A program made the position numbers and the translations under genes. Below are positions 35,374 through 43,248 of a DNA stretch of 64,000 bases, one piece after another. The DNA is from CAWKKW01 sp963850345 (GTDB lineage: Bacteria; Acidobacteriota; Terriglobia; Terriglobales; Acidobacteriaceae). The notes under the pieces are model-generated. The model was not told the DNA's origin. It saw only the letters and a program-made list of their open reading frames with translations, and searched no databases. The first letter of the stretch is position 1, and each line of letters starts with the position of its first letter. The DNA lies in contig CAWKKW010000002.1 of NCBI GenBank assembly GCA_963850345.1, positions 372,001-436,000 of the forward strand, written 5' to 3'.

Positions 35374-36126
35374 CTAATGCGCCGAGGCGGCTTCCTCGTG
35401 GGAGGTCGCGACGGCGAGATAGATGAAGGCCAGCAGCATGAAGACGTACGCCTGAATGAGCGCGACGCCAAAGTGCAGAGCCAGAAAGACGATGGGCAAA
35501 CCGATCGGCAACATGGAAAAGAAGACCAGCGTCAGCAGATCGCTGGCGAACATGTTGGCGTAAAGACGGATGGTGAGCGACATGATGCGAGCGAGATGGG
35601 AGACGATTTCGATAGGCAACATCAGCGGCGCGATCCACCAGATCGGCCCCATGAAGTGCTTCACGTAGCCCACGAGGCCCTGTGCACGGACGCCATGGTA
35701 GTTGTAGTAAAGGAAGGTAAGGATGGCGACACCGAGCGGAACCACTGGGTCGGCTGTCGGCGTAGTGATGCCGGGGAACAAGCCGAAGCAGTTGCAGGTG
35801 ACCACGAAGAGCAGGATGGTGGTGACGAACGCGAGATGAGGTTCGTAGCCGTGGCCAATGATGGCTTCGCCCTGCGCGGAGACGAATTCATTGATCATCT
35901 CGGCGATCTGCTGGATGCTGCCCGGCTTCTCGACACTCAGCGTGAGGCGAACTGCGACGAAGAAGAGAAAGAGCAGCGCGGTAACGATCAGTTCAAGGGT
36001 CAGGTTGGTGGTGATGGGTGCGGCCGGGTTGGCGGGATGGACTCCCACGGCGTTCAGCAGGCTGACCACAGGGGCCGCGAAGAGGTGATTCAGGAACTGG
36101 GTGAGATACAGTATGAGGCCAAGCAT
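35374..36126 (-). CDS. atpB: ATP synthase F0 subunit a
   Basis: Subunit a provides the proton half-channels. The essential Arg is in helix MSLTIRLYANMFASDLL. FVTTILLFVVTCNCFGLFPG and LPIEIVSHLARI also match, as does the last helix LIQAYVFMLLAFIYLAVA. Start ATG 36126 gives 250 residues and the typical hydrophobic beginning LGLILYLTQFLNH. No clear ribosome site precedes it. A longer frame from 36180 would overlap the atpI-like gene. The 150-base gap to atpE contains no gene. Confidence 0.93.
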   Translation of the reverse strand: MLGLILYLTQFLNHLFAAPVVSLLNAVGVHPANPAAPITTNLTLELIVTALLFLFFVAVRLTLSVEKPGSIQQIAEMINEFVSAQGEAIIGHGYEPHLAFVTTILLFVVTCNCFGLFPGITTPTADPVVPLGVAILTFLYYNYHGVRAQGLVGYVKHFMGPIWWIAPLMLPIEIVSHLARIMSLTIRLYANMFASDLLTLVFFSMLPIGLPIVFLALHFGVALIQAYVFMLLAFIYLAVATSHEEAASAH

Positions 36127-36151
36127 AAGTGTCAGGGGTCCGCGGAGAGGA

Positions 36152-36562
36152 TCAGGTACGCAACAGTCGCACTGCTTCAATGGAGAGGGCCACCACTGCC
36201 AGGCCCAGACCGATGACGATACCGTAAACCGATCCGTGGAAACACTTTAGACTAACATACAGAATGCCCGCCGCAATCAGCAGGCGGAGGAAAAACATGC
36301 TCGCTACGAAGACGGTGGAGCGGGGCGTCTTCTGCTTGTCCATCTTGGCATTGATGATGAGGATGAGGCGCTGCCATTCGTAAAGGCTGCCCGCGGAAAC
36401 CGCTGCGCCAACCGCCAAAAGGGCCGCAGTGGCCCAACCGCTGGCAAAACCAGTGATTGGCGCGAGAATCAGCGTGAGGATCAGGACGGTACGGATCGCC
36501 CTTTGAAACGCGGCCTTAAGGTCTGAGTCGGAAAAGACCAGGAAGGGATTGGCTTCGGTCAC
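36152..36562 (-). CDS. ATP synthase subunit I-like membrane protein
   Basis: A 136-residue protein with four hydrophobic segments (VLILTLILAPITGFASGW, AALLAVGAAVSAGSLYEW, FVASMFFLRLLIAAGILYVSL, GIVIGLGLAVVALSIEAV). Position between atpZ and atpB and the four-helix layout are those of AtpI, which helps assemble the c-ring. Sequence conservation in AtpI is low, so the name rests mostly on context. GTG 36562 overlaps the atpZ stop (GTGA). Confidence 0.75.
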   Translation of the reverse strand: MTEANPFLVFSDSDLKAAFQRAIRTVLILTLILAPITGFASGWATAALLAVGAAVSAGSLYEWQRLILIINAKMDKQKTPRSTVFVASMFFLRLLIAAGILYVSLKCFHGSVYGIVIGLGLAVVALSIEAVRLLRT

Positions 36563-36834
36563 AACTGCTTTCCCTGGGGCCGATCGAGGTCTTTGCCGGA
36601 GCCGAGGGCCTGGCGCACCGCTTCAAAGAGGCCCGCGATTGAGCCGACGATCAGACCGACGATGTAGATCCAGTCTTTGTGGAGCCAGTGATCGAGCGCG
36701 ACCCCGGCGATCCAGCCGATGAAGACTGCAGCGGGAAGAACGAGCGCGATCTGCATCAGCTTTTCGGCTTTGACCAGCGACTGCAGACCGCCGCCGTCCT
36801 GCTTGCGATTCGGATTGGGATTGTTGTAGGCCAT
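36559..36834 (-). CDS. AtpZ/AtpI-family protein
   Basis: A 91-residue two-helix membrane protein of the AtpZ family, which precedes atpI in many F-type operons and has been linked to Mg/Ca handling or F0 assembly. The pattern IALVLPAAVFIGWIAGVALDHWLHKDWIYIVGLIVGSIAGLFEAVRQ is characteristic (GWxxGxxLD, then DWIYIVG). ATG 36834 is the first start after the basic/Asn-rich head (MAYNNPNPNRKQDGGG). First gene of the atp cluster; the gap to divergent lysS (36835-36946) must hold both promoters. Confidence 0.8.
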   Translation of the reverse strand: MAYNNPNPNRKQDGGGLQSLVKAEKLMQIALVLPAAVFIGWIAGVALDHWLHKDWIYIVGLIVGSIAGLFEAVRQALGSGKDLDRPQGKQL

Positions 36835-36946
36835 GAGAAACGGGGTCGCGCATGCAGCCGCGTCCTGCGATGTTATACACCCTGGGGCGGACAAGGCCGA
36901 AAGCTATACTGAGCTTTCACCAGTTTAGAGAGCTTGAGGAAGCCAA

Positions 36947-38578
36947 GTGTTTGAGTCAGAGTTCGAGCGGAACCTGTTTGAGCAGCGCCAGCAGAAGCTA
37001 AGAGAGATGAGCGCTCTCGGGCAGGAGATTTATCCGAACAAGTTCGAAGCGAGCCACACCATACCGCAGATTCGAAGCCTGTACGGCGAGACGCCCGCGG
37101 AGGAATTAGAGGCGCACCGCGTGCCGGTCGCAATCGCCGGCCGGATCATGGCGATCCGCGGACAAGGTAAGGCCGGTTTCGCGACGCTGCAGCAGGGCGA
37201 TCCGCTGTTTGAGAGCCAGCCGGGTGCGGCTGCTGATGGCGCGAACGCACAACCCGAGACGGCGGAGGCGCTGGAGAAAAAGCTGCGGCTGCAGATCTAT
37301 GTTCGACAGGACGCGGTCGGCGAGCAGGGCTTCCAGCTTTACAAGATGCTGGATCTCGGCGATCACATCGGGGTGTCGGGATATCTGTTTCGCACACGCA
37401 CGGGCGAACTCAGCGTGCACGTCGAGAAGTTGACGTTTCTGGCCAAGGCCATGTTGGCGATGCCGGAGAAATATCACGGGCTTTCGGATGTGGAGTTGCG
37501 CTACCGGCAGCGGTACGTGGACCTGTTTACCAACGTGGATGTAAGGGAGACGTTTGTGAAGCGGGCGCGCATTCTGCAAGCGATGCGGCGCTACTTCGAC
37601 GAGCGCGGCTACATCGAGGTGGAGACGCCGATGATGCAGCAGGTCGCAGGCGGAGCGGCGGCACGGCCCTTCACCACGCACCACAATGCGCTGGATCTGG
37701 ATTTATTTCTGCGGATCGCTCCAGAGCTGTATCTGAAGCGCCTGGTAGTGGGCGGGCTCGACCGGGTGTATGAGATCAACCGAAATTTTCGCAACGAGGG
37801 CGTGTCGACGCAACACAATCCCGAGTTCACGATGCTCGAGTTTTACCAGGCATACGCGAACTATCACGACCTGATGAAGCTGACCGAAGAGCTGATCGTA
37901 TTTGTAGCGAAGGAAGTGAATGGGACGACGCTGACGCGGTTCAATGATGTGGAGATTGATCTGGCGAAGTGGCGGAAGTTCTCGATGCGGGAAGCGATTG
38001 TGGAGTTCTGGCCGGAGGTTGCAGGAGAGAAGCCGGCATTAGAAGATTTCGCGGAAGACTCGAGCATAGCCGACTTGGTGCAACGACTTCGCGCAGCGCG
38101 GCTGCATCTAGAGTTCAAGACAGGAGAGCCTCGAGGCAAGACCATCGCGACTATTTTCGAGACCGTTGCCGAAGAACATCTGATTCAGCCAACGATCATC
38201 TACGACTTCCCTCTTGCGGTGTCTCCTCTGTCGAAGAAGAAGCCGGATGAGCCGGACTGGGTGGAGCGCTTCGAGTTCTACATTGGCGGGTTTGAAGTTG
38301 GGAATGCGTTCAGCGAATTGAATGATCCCGTCGATCAGCGTGAGCGATTCGAAATGCAGTTGAGCGAACGCGAGCGCGGCGATGATGAAGCACACCAGAT
38401 GGATGAAGACTACGTTCGTGCACTGGCCTATGGGTTGCCGCCGACCGCGGGCGAAGGCATCGGCATCGATCGGCTGACGATGATCCTGACCGGGCAGAAG
38501 TCGATCCGGGATGTGATCCTGTTTCCGTTGATGCGGCCGGCTCAGGGGCATGCTGCGATCGACGACCAGGCGAAGTGA
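36947..38578 (+). CDS. lysS: Lysyl-tRNA synthetase, class II
   Basis: LysRS charges tRNA-Lys. The 543 residues start at GTG 36947 with GAGGA about 8 bases upstream. An OB-fold anticodon domain (residues about 55-170; an insertion rich in Ala/Glu at about 80-105 is unusual) precedes the class II catalytic core. Motif 1 lies around RYFDERGYIEVETPMM, motif 2 around FRNEGVSTQHNPEFTMLEFYQAYA, and motif 3 is GIGIDRLTMILTGQKSIRDVILFP. Both ATP and lysine-binding Glu residues are in place (FEVGNAFSELNDP). Divergent from the atp genes. Confidence 0.95.
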   Translation: MFESEFERNLFEQRQQKLREMSALGQEIYPNKFEASHTIPQIRSLYGETPAEELEAHRVPVAIAGRIMAIRGQGKAGFATLQQGDPLFESQPGAAADGANAQPETAEALEKKLRLQIYVRQDAVGEQGFQLYKMLDLGDHIGVSGYLFRTRTGELSVHVEKLTFLAKAMLAMPEKYHGLSDVELRYRQRYVDLFTNVDVRETFVKRARILQAMRRYFDERGYIEVETPMMQQVAGGAAARPFTTHHNALDLDLFLRIAPELYLKRLVVGGLDRVYEINRNFRNEGVSTQHNPEFTMLEFYQAYANYHDLMKLTEELIVFVAKEVNGTTLTRFNDVEIDLAKWRKFSMREAIVEFWPEVAGEKPALEDFAEDSSIADLVQRLRAARLHLEFKTGEPRGKTIATIFETVAEEHLIQPTIIYDFPLAVSPLSKKKPDEPDWVERFEFYIGGFEVGNAFSELNDPVDQRERFEMQLSERERGDDEAHQMDEDYVRALAYGLPPTAGEGIGIDRLTMILTGQKSIRDVILFPLMRPAQGHAAIDDQAK

Positions 38579-38599
38579 GGGGTTGCAAAATATTGTTAT

Positions 38600-38635
38600 C
38601 CCACCCTTCGCAAGATGCGAAGGATGGGCACCCGG
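38600..38635. repeat. Palindromic dispersed repeat, copy 2
   Basis: CCCACCCTTCGC (38600-38611), five bases, GCGAAGGATGGG (38617-38628), then CACCCG. The first arm is identical to the one at 9601. It lies just after lysS, where it could also act as a transcription end for that gene. Confidence 0.65.
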
Positions 38636-38692
38636 CAAACCCTGGGCACTCGGGTATCGATGACCGCTGTTGCAGCATACGGCTCGGGGGTT

Positions 38693-39490
38693 TTATTCGC
38701 CAAGCATGAGGTGCCGGATGGAAGTGGCGCGGCCGGTGGCGCCGTCGCATTCGATCAGAGCGGCGCACATGCGTGGATCGCCCTTGGCGGCTTCGAATTT
38801 GCCGGGCATGCCGGTGAGAAAGCGTTGCAGCACCAGATCTTTTTCGACGCCGATCACACTGTCGTAGGGGCCGCTCATCCCCACATCCGTCTGGTAGGCG
38901 GTGCCGCCGGGCAGCACGCGCGCATCGGCAGTGGGCACATGAGTATGCGTGCCGAGAACAGCCGTTACCCTGCCATCCAGATACCAGCCCATGGAAACTT
39001 TTTCTGACGTGGCCTCGGCGTGCAGATCGACCAGGATGACCCGTGCGGTGATCTCTTTGAGGAGGGCGTCCATGGTGCGAAAGGGATCTTCCGGCGTGTT
39101 CATGAAGACGCGGCCCTGCACATTGACCACGGCATACTCCTGCCCATTGGGAAGAGCGCCCTGGTAGTAGCCGAAGCCGGGAGCGCCGGGCGCGTAGTTG
39201 GCGGGACGAATGACGCGACGCGGACGTTCGTGACTGTCGGCGGCCACCGACTCCATCCATTCGATAATCTCTTTCTTATCCCACACATGGTTGCCGGTGG
39301 TGAGCACGTGTGCGCCGAGATCGAACAGTTCGTCGGCGATCGCAGGGGTGACGCCGAAGCCTCCGGCCGAATTCTCGGCATTGACTACGAGTAGATCAAC
39401 ATGGCGCTCTTCGAGAACATGGCCGATATGCTCGCGGACGATGCGGCGGCCCGCATTTCCGAACACGTCACCGACGAACAGGATATTCAA
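38693..39490 (-). CDS. ymdB: YmdB-family metallophosphoesterase
   Basis: A 265-residue member of the YmdB/TIGR00282 family, cytosolic dinuclear-metal phosphodiesterases. Members studied in Bacillus cleave 2',3'-cyclic nucleotides and affect global gene expression. Motifs in order: FVGDVFGNAGR, VVNAENSAGGFG, LTTGNHVWDKKEI, ILVDLHAEATSEK and VLGTHTHVPTADARVLPGGTAYQTDVGMSGPYDSVIG. The start is ATG 39490. The order lysS then YmdB is convergent, not operonic. Identification is firm; the physiological target is unknown. Confidence 0.92.
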   Translation of the reverse strand: MNILFVGDVFGNAGRRIVREHIGHVLEERHVDLLVVNAENSAGGFGVTPAIADELFDLGAHVLTTGNHVWDKKEIIEWMESVAADSHERPRRVIRPANYAPGAPGFGYYQGALPNGQEYAVVNVQGRVFMNTPEDPFRTMDALLKEITARVILVDLHAEATSEKVSMGWYLDGRVTAVLGTHTHVPTADARVLPGGTAYQTDVGMSGPYDSVIGVEKDLVLQRFLTGMPGKFEAAKGDPRMCAALIECDGATGRATSIRHLMLGE

Positions 39491-39606
39491 TGGAAGTGAC
39501 TCCGCAGGAATGGGTTAACAAGGCTTAGATGCTAGCACGCGGGGAAGCTGACGATGGGGTGACTAAATTGTCACAGTGGACGTGGTAACCGGATTTGTTC
39601 AACGGT

Positions 39607-39624
39607 GGGTACTTTTTGGGTACT
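39607..39624 (+). promoter_or_regulatory. Tandem GGGTACT repeats upstream of the Rrf2 gene
   Basis: GGGTACT occurs at 39607-39613 and 39618-39624, an 11-base period (one helical turn), some 40 bases before the regulator gene. It could be an operator for autoregulation. Weak evidence: the element is short and no promoter boxes are obvious. Confidence 0.3.
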
Positions 39625-39669
39625 ACTGCGCAGTGTCGATTTTTGCGATAGCGTGTTACTTTGAAGCCC

Positions 39670-40065
39670 ATGGCCGCGAATACCCGATTTGCAACAGGAG
39701 TCCATACTCTCGTTATTCTTGCTGCAGAGCCCGCTCTGCAGACTTCCGAAGAGATCGCCAAAAAACTGAATACGAACCCGGTCGTTATCCGGCGTGTACT
39801 GTCGTTGTTACAACAAGCAGGGTTGATTGAAAGCCAGAAAGGACCGAGCGGCGGATCGCGTTTGGCCAAGCCGGCGAAGACGATTGCCCTCGGAGAGGTC
39901 TACCGCGCACTGGAGCCCAATCCGATTTTCCATGCGCCAGCCAATGCTGGAAAGGCGAATGGCGCATTGAGCAAGGTCTTCACCGGAGCACAACAGGCGC
40001 TGGAAACCGAGCTGAACACGACCAACGTGGCGCAGCTGGCGAAGAAGAGCGCTAAGGCCAAGTAG
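39670..40065 (+). CDS. Rrf2-family transcriptional regulator
   Basis: A 131-residue Rrf2 protein. The winged helix-turn-helix is clear: TSEEIAKKLNTNPVVIRRVLSLLQQAGLIESQKGPSGGSRLAKPAKTIALGEVYRAL. It has no Cys at all, so it lacks the Fe-S cluster ligands of IscR/NsrR and is closer to the cluster-free YwnA-like group. The C-terminal part (TGAQQALETELNTTNVAQLAKK) would form the dimer helix. ATG 39670 is preferred; TTG 39661 would add three residues. Monocistronic, divergent from ymdB, followed by a hairpin terminator. Confidence 0.88.
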   Translation: MAANTRFATGVHTLVILAAEPALQTSEEIAKKLNTNPVVIRRVLSLLQQAGLIESQKGPSGGSRLAKPAKTIALGEVYRALEPNPIFHAPANAGKANGALSKVFTGAQQALETELNTTNVAQLAKKSAKAK

Positions 40066-40074
40066 CTTCGGAAG

Positions 40075-40097
40075 CGGCCTTCAGTTCAGGCCGTTTT
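40075..40097 (+). terminator. Terminator of the Rrf2 gene
   Basis: CGGCCT (40075-40080), seven-base loop, AGGCCG (40088-40093), then TTTT. Ten bases after the stop codon. Confidence 0.7.
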
Positions 40098-40452
40098 CAC
40101 GAAGACTCTCCTGGTCGCTCGGCTGGGGTGCTGAAGACCTGGCTGGTGCAGATCACGACGAAAGCCCCCCACTTCGTCTACATCGTTGTGTTCGGGTGCG
40201 TTGCAGGCGAGAGATCGTCGCGTGGGTAAGCCGGACACGGCGAGTGCGCAGTTCCCTTCCTTCTAGCGGATCTATCAGTAATTCCACCGACTGCTTCCGC
40301 AATAATCCCACCGCACGGTTCCGCCGCGAACCAAATGTATCAATAGAACTTTGATTAACATGGCTCGTTTAAGAAGTCCGTGCTTCTGCGTGCGCCGAAG
40401 GCTCACCTAGGGAACGCGCTGACGCTTGGTGAGGAGCTTGCGAGCCGGGCGC
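40098..40452. other. Intergenic region without recognised gene
   Basis: About 355 bases between the Rrf2 terminator and the 3' end of the minus-strand spermidine-synthase-like gene. I see no coding pattern, tRNA or clear hairpin. Confidence 0.4.
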
Positions 40453-42540
40453 TTAGTCGCCTTTTGGAGCAGGTGCACTGACTCTGCGTTGCCAATGGAG
40501 CACCGAGAGCAGGCTGTGAAAGTCATCGGTCCAGAGCGGCAGGTTTTGAATTCGGGCTACAGGATCCGTCGAGTTGAAGACGTCGGGCTGGCCCAGAAAG
40601 CTGTGGTTGGCGGTCATCAGGACCCAGTCCGAGGCGAATTCGCCGGTGCGCTCGTTGGCTTCGGAGTGCACGGCGATGGCGCTCAGGCCCGCATGATCTG
40701 CCTGGACGGCGAGTTCAGGGGCGAGGTCGACGTATTGGCTGGAGACATGGAAGGCGAGAATGCCGTCGGGCTGCAAGCGGAGACGATAGAGTGCGATGGC
40801 CTCGGCGGTCAGCAGGTGCATGGGGACGGCATCGCCCGAGAAGGCGTCGAGGACCAGGACGTCGTAACGGGGAGCGGCGTCCGATTGGCGGGCCAAGGAG
40901 AGTCGGGCGTCGCCGGAGACGATCTTCACTGTCGCTTTCGCTTCGCGCAGGTAAGTGAAGAAGGCACGGGCGAGACGCTCCACTTCGGGGTTGATTTCGA
41001 AGAAGGTGAAGACGTCTCCCGGTTCGCCATAGGCAGCAAGAGTGCCAGTGCCGAGGCCGACGACCCCAATGTTGCGTGGATGGTTCGCACAGCAGAAGCG
41101 GAGAGCGAGCCCGACGCCCGAATCCGGCGCGTAGTAGCTGGTGGGCGTGCGTCGCAAGTCGCCGCCAAAAAGCTGCGTCCCATGCTCGATCGTGCCGTGG
41201 TAGAGGATGCGAGTGGTGACAGCTTCCGGAGGCCAGTGGGTCTCGGTGACGCGCAGGCTTCCATAGAAGTCGCGCACCTGAACTAACGAATCTTCGCGGA
41301 GATCGCGGACCTGGACGACCGCGACCCACGCCATGGCGACTGTGGCGGCTGCCCAGAAGAAGCGTACGGGAACACCCATCTTCCATGTGGCAAGGACGGC
41401 GAGCGCACTCAGCAGAATCAGGCCGGTGACCAGGTCGTAGTCGGCGGAGAAGACTTGCGGCGCGACAATGCCGACGTAGAAAGCGCCCAGCGCAGACCCA
41501 AGAGAAACGAGCAGGTAGAAACGGGTGAGCCGGGCGGCGTGTGGGCGGAGCCGATAGAGTTCGCCATGACAGAAGAAACAGATGAAAAAGAGGCAGAACA
41601 GAAACACAGGAATGGCGATGAACAACGGATAAGTGACGCGCGGGTTGTAGAGGATGTAGCCCGCCGTACCGATGCTGAGCGCGTTGAGAGACAGGCCCAC
41701 GATTCGCGAGTAGGCGAGTGGATGGCTGAAGGTGATCACGAAGCTGAGCAGGTACGAAAGCAGCGGCACGATCCAGAGAAGCGGGATCGCGGCGACGTTC
41801 TGGCTGAGATGGTTGGTTACGGCGCAGAGCAGCATCGAGCTGCAGGCGGGGAGAAGGATCCAGAGCAGGAGGGTGGGCACTTCCGTTTGCGGCGCTGAGG
41901 ATGACGGATCGGTTTGCTGGGGGTGGGGGGGGAGAGGTTCAGAGGTAGGCGTCTGTGTGCTGAGCCGCGCGCATGCGGTACCCAGGCCGGCAAAGAGGAG
42001 GAAGCCCAGGCGCCAGGTTACGGTTTGGCGATGCATCGTGAAGTGGGGTTCGATGAGCCACGGATACAGCACCAGCGCCAGAATCGATCCGGCATTCGAA
42101 AGGGCGTAAAGCTGCCACGGTGTCCACTGGATTGAAGTCTGCCTGGAGTACCACGCCTGCAGCAGCGGCGCGGTGGCCGCGAGCGCGAAGAAGGGCAAGC
42201 CGATGTGAACGGTGAGCATCCAGAAGATGGTTGCGATGGGATGTCGCGGCCATGCATCGCCAAAGCTCGAATCGGTGACGAACTGGAGAAAGAACGCGAC
42301 GAACAGCAGACGGGCATGGATAGAACGCTGCAAGCGGGGACGAACGCGGGAGACGAGCAAGTGGGCGTACAGGTAGCCAGCGAGCAGCATGACCTGAAAG
42401 AAAACCAGGCAGGTGGTCCACACGGCAGCCGAGCCACCGAGCGCCGGGAGCAGTTGCCGGGCGATCATCGGCTCGATCAGGAACAGCAGAAACGCCGAGA
42501 GAAACGTAACGATGGCAAAGAGGAAGCTGAACAGTCTCAT
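40453..42540 (-). CDS. Membrane-fused spermidine synthase-like protein
   Basis: About 695 residues. The N-terminal 450 form roughly 12 to 14 membrane helices (RLFSFLFAIVTFLSAFLLFLIEPMIARQ, with the conserved IEPMIARQLLPALGGSAAVW). The C-terminal 240 residues are a spermidine-synthase-like Rossmann domain: NIGVVGLGTGTLAAYGEPGDVFTFFEINPEVERLA, a KIVSGDAR segment, then YDVLVLDAFSGDAVPMHLLTAEA. The aminopropyl-transfer Asp region is conserved (DAFSGD), so the soluble domain may be active, but the polyamine substrate has not been shown for this fused family. Start is uncertain: ATG 42540 begins the first helix; 42561 and GTG 42591 are longer options. Confidence 0.82.
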   Translation of the reverse strand: MRLFSFLFAIVTFLSAFLLFLIEPMIARQLLPALGGSAAVWTTCLVFFQVMLLAGYLYAHLLVSRVRPRLQRSIHARLLFVAFFLQFVTDSSFGDAWPRHPIATIFWMLTVHIGLPFFALAATAPLLQAWYSRQTSIQWTPWQLYALSNAGSILALVLYPWLIEPHFTMHRQTVTWRLGFLLFAGLGTACARLSTQTPTSEPLPPHPQQTDPSSSAPQTEVPTLLLWILLPACSSMLLCAVTNHLSQNVAAIPLLWIVPLLSYLLSFVITFSHPLAYSRIVGLSLNALSIGTAGYILYNPRVTYPLFIAIPVFLFCLFFICFFCHGELYRLRPHAARLTRFYLLVSLGSALGAFYVGIVAPQVFSADYDLVTGLILLSALAVLATWKMGVPVRFFWAAATVAMAWVAVVQVRDLREDSLVQVRDFYGSLRVTETHWPPEAVTTRILYHGTIEHGTQLFGGDLRRTPTSYYAPDSGVGLALRFCCANHPRNIGVVGLGTGTLAAYGEPGDVFTFFEINPEVERLARAFFTYLREAKATVKIVSGDARLSLARQSDAAPRYDVLVLDAFSGDAVPMHLLTAEAIALYRLRLQPDGILAFHVSSQYVDLAPELAVQADHAGLSAIAVHSEANERTGEFASDWVLMTANHSFLGQPDVFNSTDPVARIQNLPLWTDDFHSLLSVLHWQRRVSAPAPKGD

Positions 42541-42669
42541 GCGGAACGAGGCCACCAGCATACTCCCATGGACCAGTGGGTGCGGAGGCACTCCGTAAGA
42601 CGGATTGAGGTGAGGCAGTAGTGACGCACTCGATGAAATTATCGCTAGAAAGAAAAATCTGTTGGGCTT

Positions 42670-42698
42670 TGTAACCCGTAATCGTGTAAGAAGTCATA
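42670..42698 (+). promoter_or_regulatory. Possible ECF-type promoter of the bufferin-like operon
   Basis: TGTAACC at 42670-42676 resembles the -35 element of some extracytoplasmic-function sigma factors; GTCATA follows after 16 bases. Known bufferin operons are often controlled by ECF sigma factors, but none is encoded here. Tentative. Confidence 0.3.
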
Positions 42699-42780
42699 TG
42701 GGCGTCAGGTTCCCCACCCAGGGATCTTCAGTTTGGGATACCGGGGTCACAGGCCTGACCCAAAATGGAGGAACAAGCAA

Positions 42781-43092
42781 ATGAAGAACTCGATGAAGAC
42801 CCTGATGGTCGCCGCAGCAGTTTCCGGACTGCTGAGTGGCGCTGCGACAGTGCAGGCAGCCACCGTTTCCAGCCAGACTGGAACCAAGACGACGGCCGTA
42901 GAGAAGGTGGGCAAAGCGTCCTTCCTGCGCGCTTCGCTTGACCAGGACACCAGCAAGCATTCTTGTAAAGGCAAGAATGATTGCAAGGGTCAGGGCGGCT
43001 GCAAGTCCAGCGATAACGGATGCAAGGGTAAGAACAGCTGCAAGGGCAAGGGCGGCTGCGCGACCGACGGCTCTAAGATGCCGAAGGCCTAG
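42781..43092 (+). CDS. Bufferin-like Cys-repeat precursor peptide
   Basis: A 103-residue exported peptide, start ATG 42781 with GGAGG 9 bases upstream. A signal peptide (MKTLMVAAAVSGLLSGAATVQAA) is followed by a spacer and a C-terminal segment with six Cys (62, 68, 74, 81, 87, 93) in two repeats of C-K-G-K-N-x-C-K-G-x-G-G-C. It is followed by a DUF692 (MNIO) gene and a DUF2063 gene, the arrangement of bufferin/HvfA-type RiPPs, in which the iron enzyme converts Cys residues to thiooxazole-like groups and the product binds copper or other metals in the periplasm. The peptide family and partner genes make the assignment good; metal and modification are inferred. Confidence 0.87.
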   Translation: MKNSMKTLMVAAAVSGLLSGAATVQAATVSSQTGTKTTAVEKVGKASFLRASLDQDTSKHSCKGKNDCKGQGGCKSSDNGCKGKNSCKGKGGCATDGSKMPKA

Positions 43093-43104
43093 GCCTAATT
43101 CTGT

Positions 43105-43135
43105 AAGGGCAGCGCCGCGATGGGTAGCTGCCCTT
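43105..43135 (+). terminator. Hairpin between precursor and MNIO genes
   Basis: AAGGGCAGC (43105-43113), 13-base loop, GCTGCCCTT (43127-43135), then CGTTCTTCT. It would partly end transcription after the precursor gene, giving more peptide than enzyme. Confidence 0.65.
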
Positions 43136-43248
43136 CGTTCTTCTCCCGACGCCTCCGGTTTTTCGCGGATGGCGAATCGATCGGGATCCCCATACCAGGA
43201 AACTAGACCGGCCGCTGCAGAAGGCGGCCTGAACTTTTCTGCTCCAAA

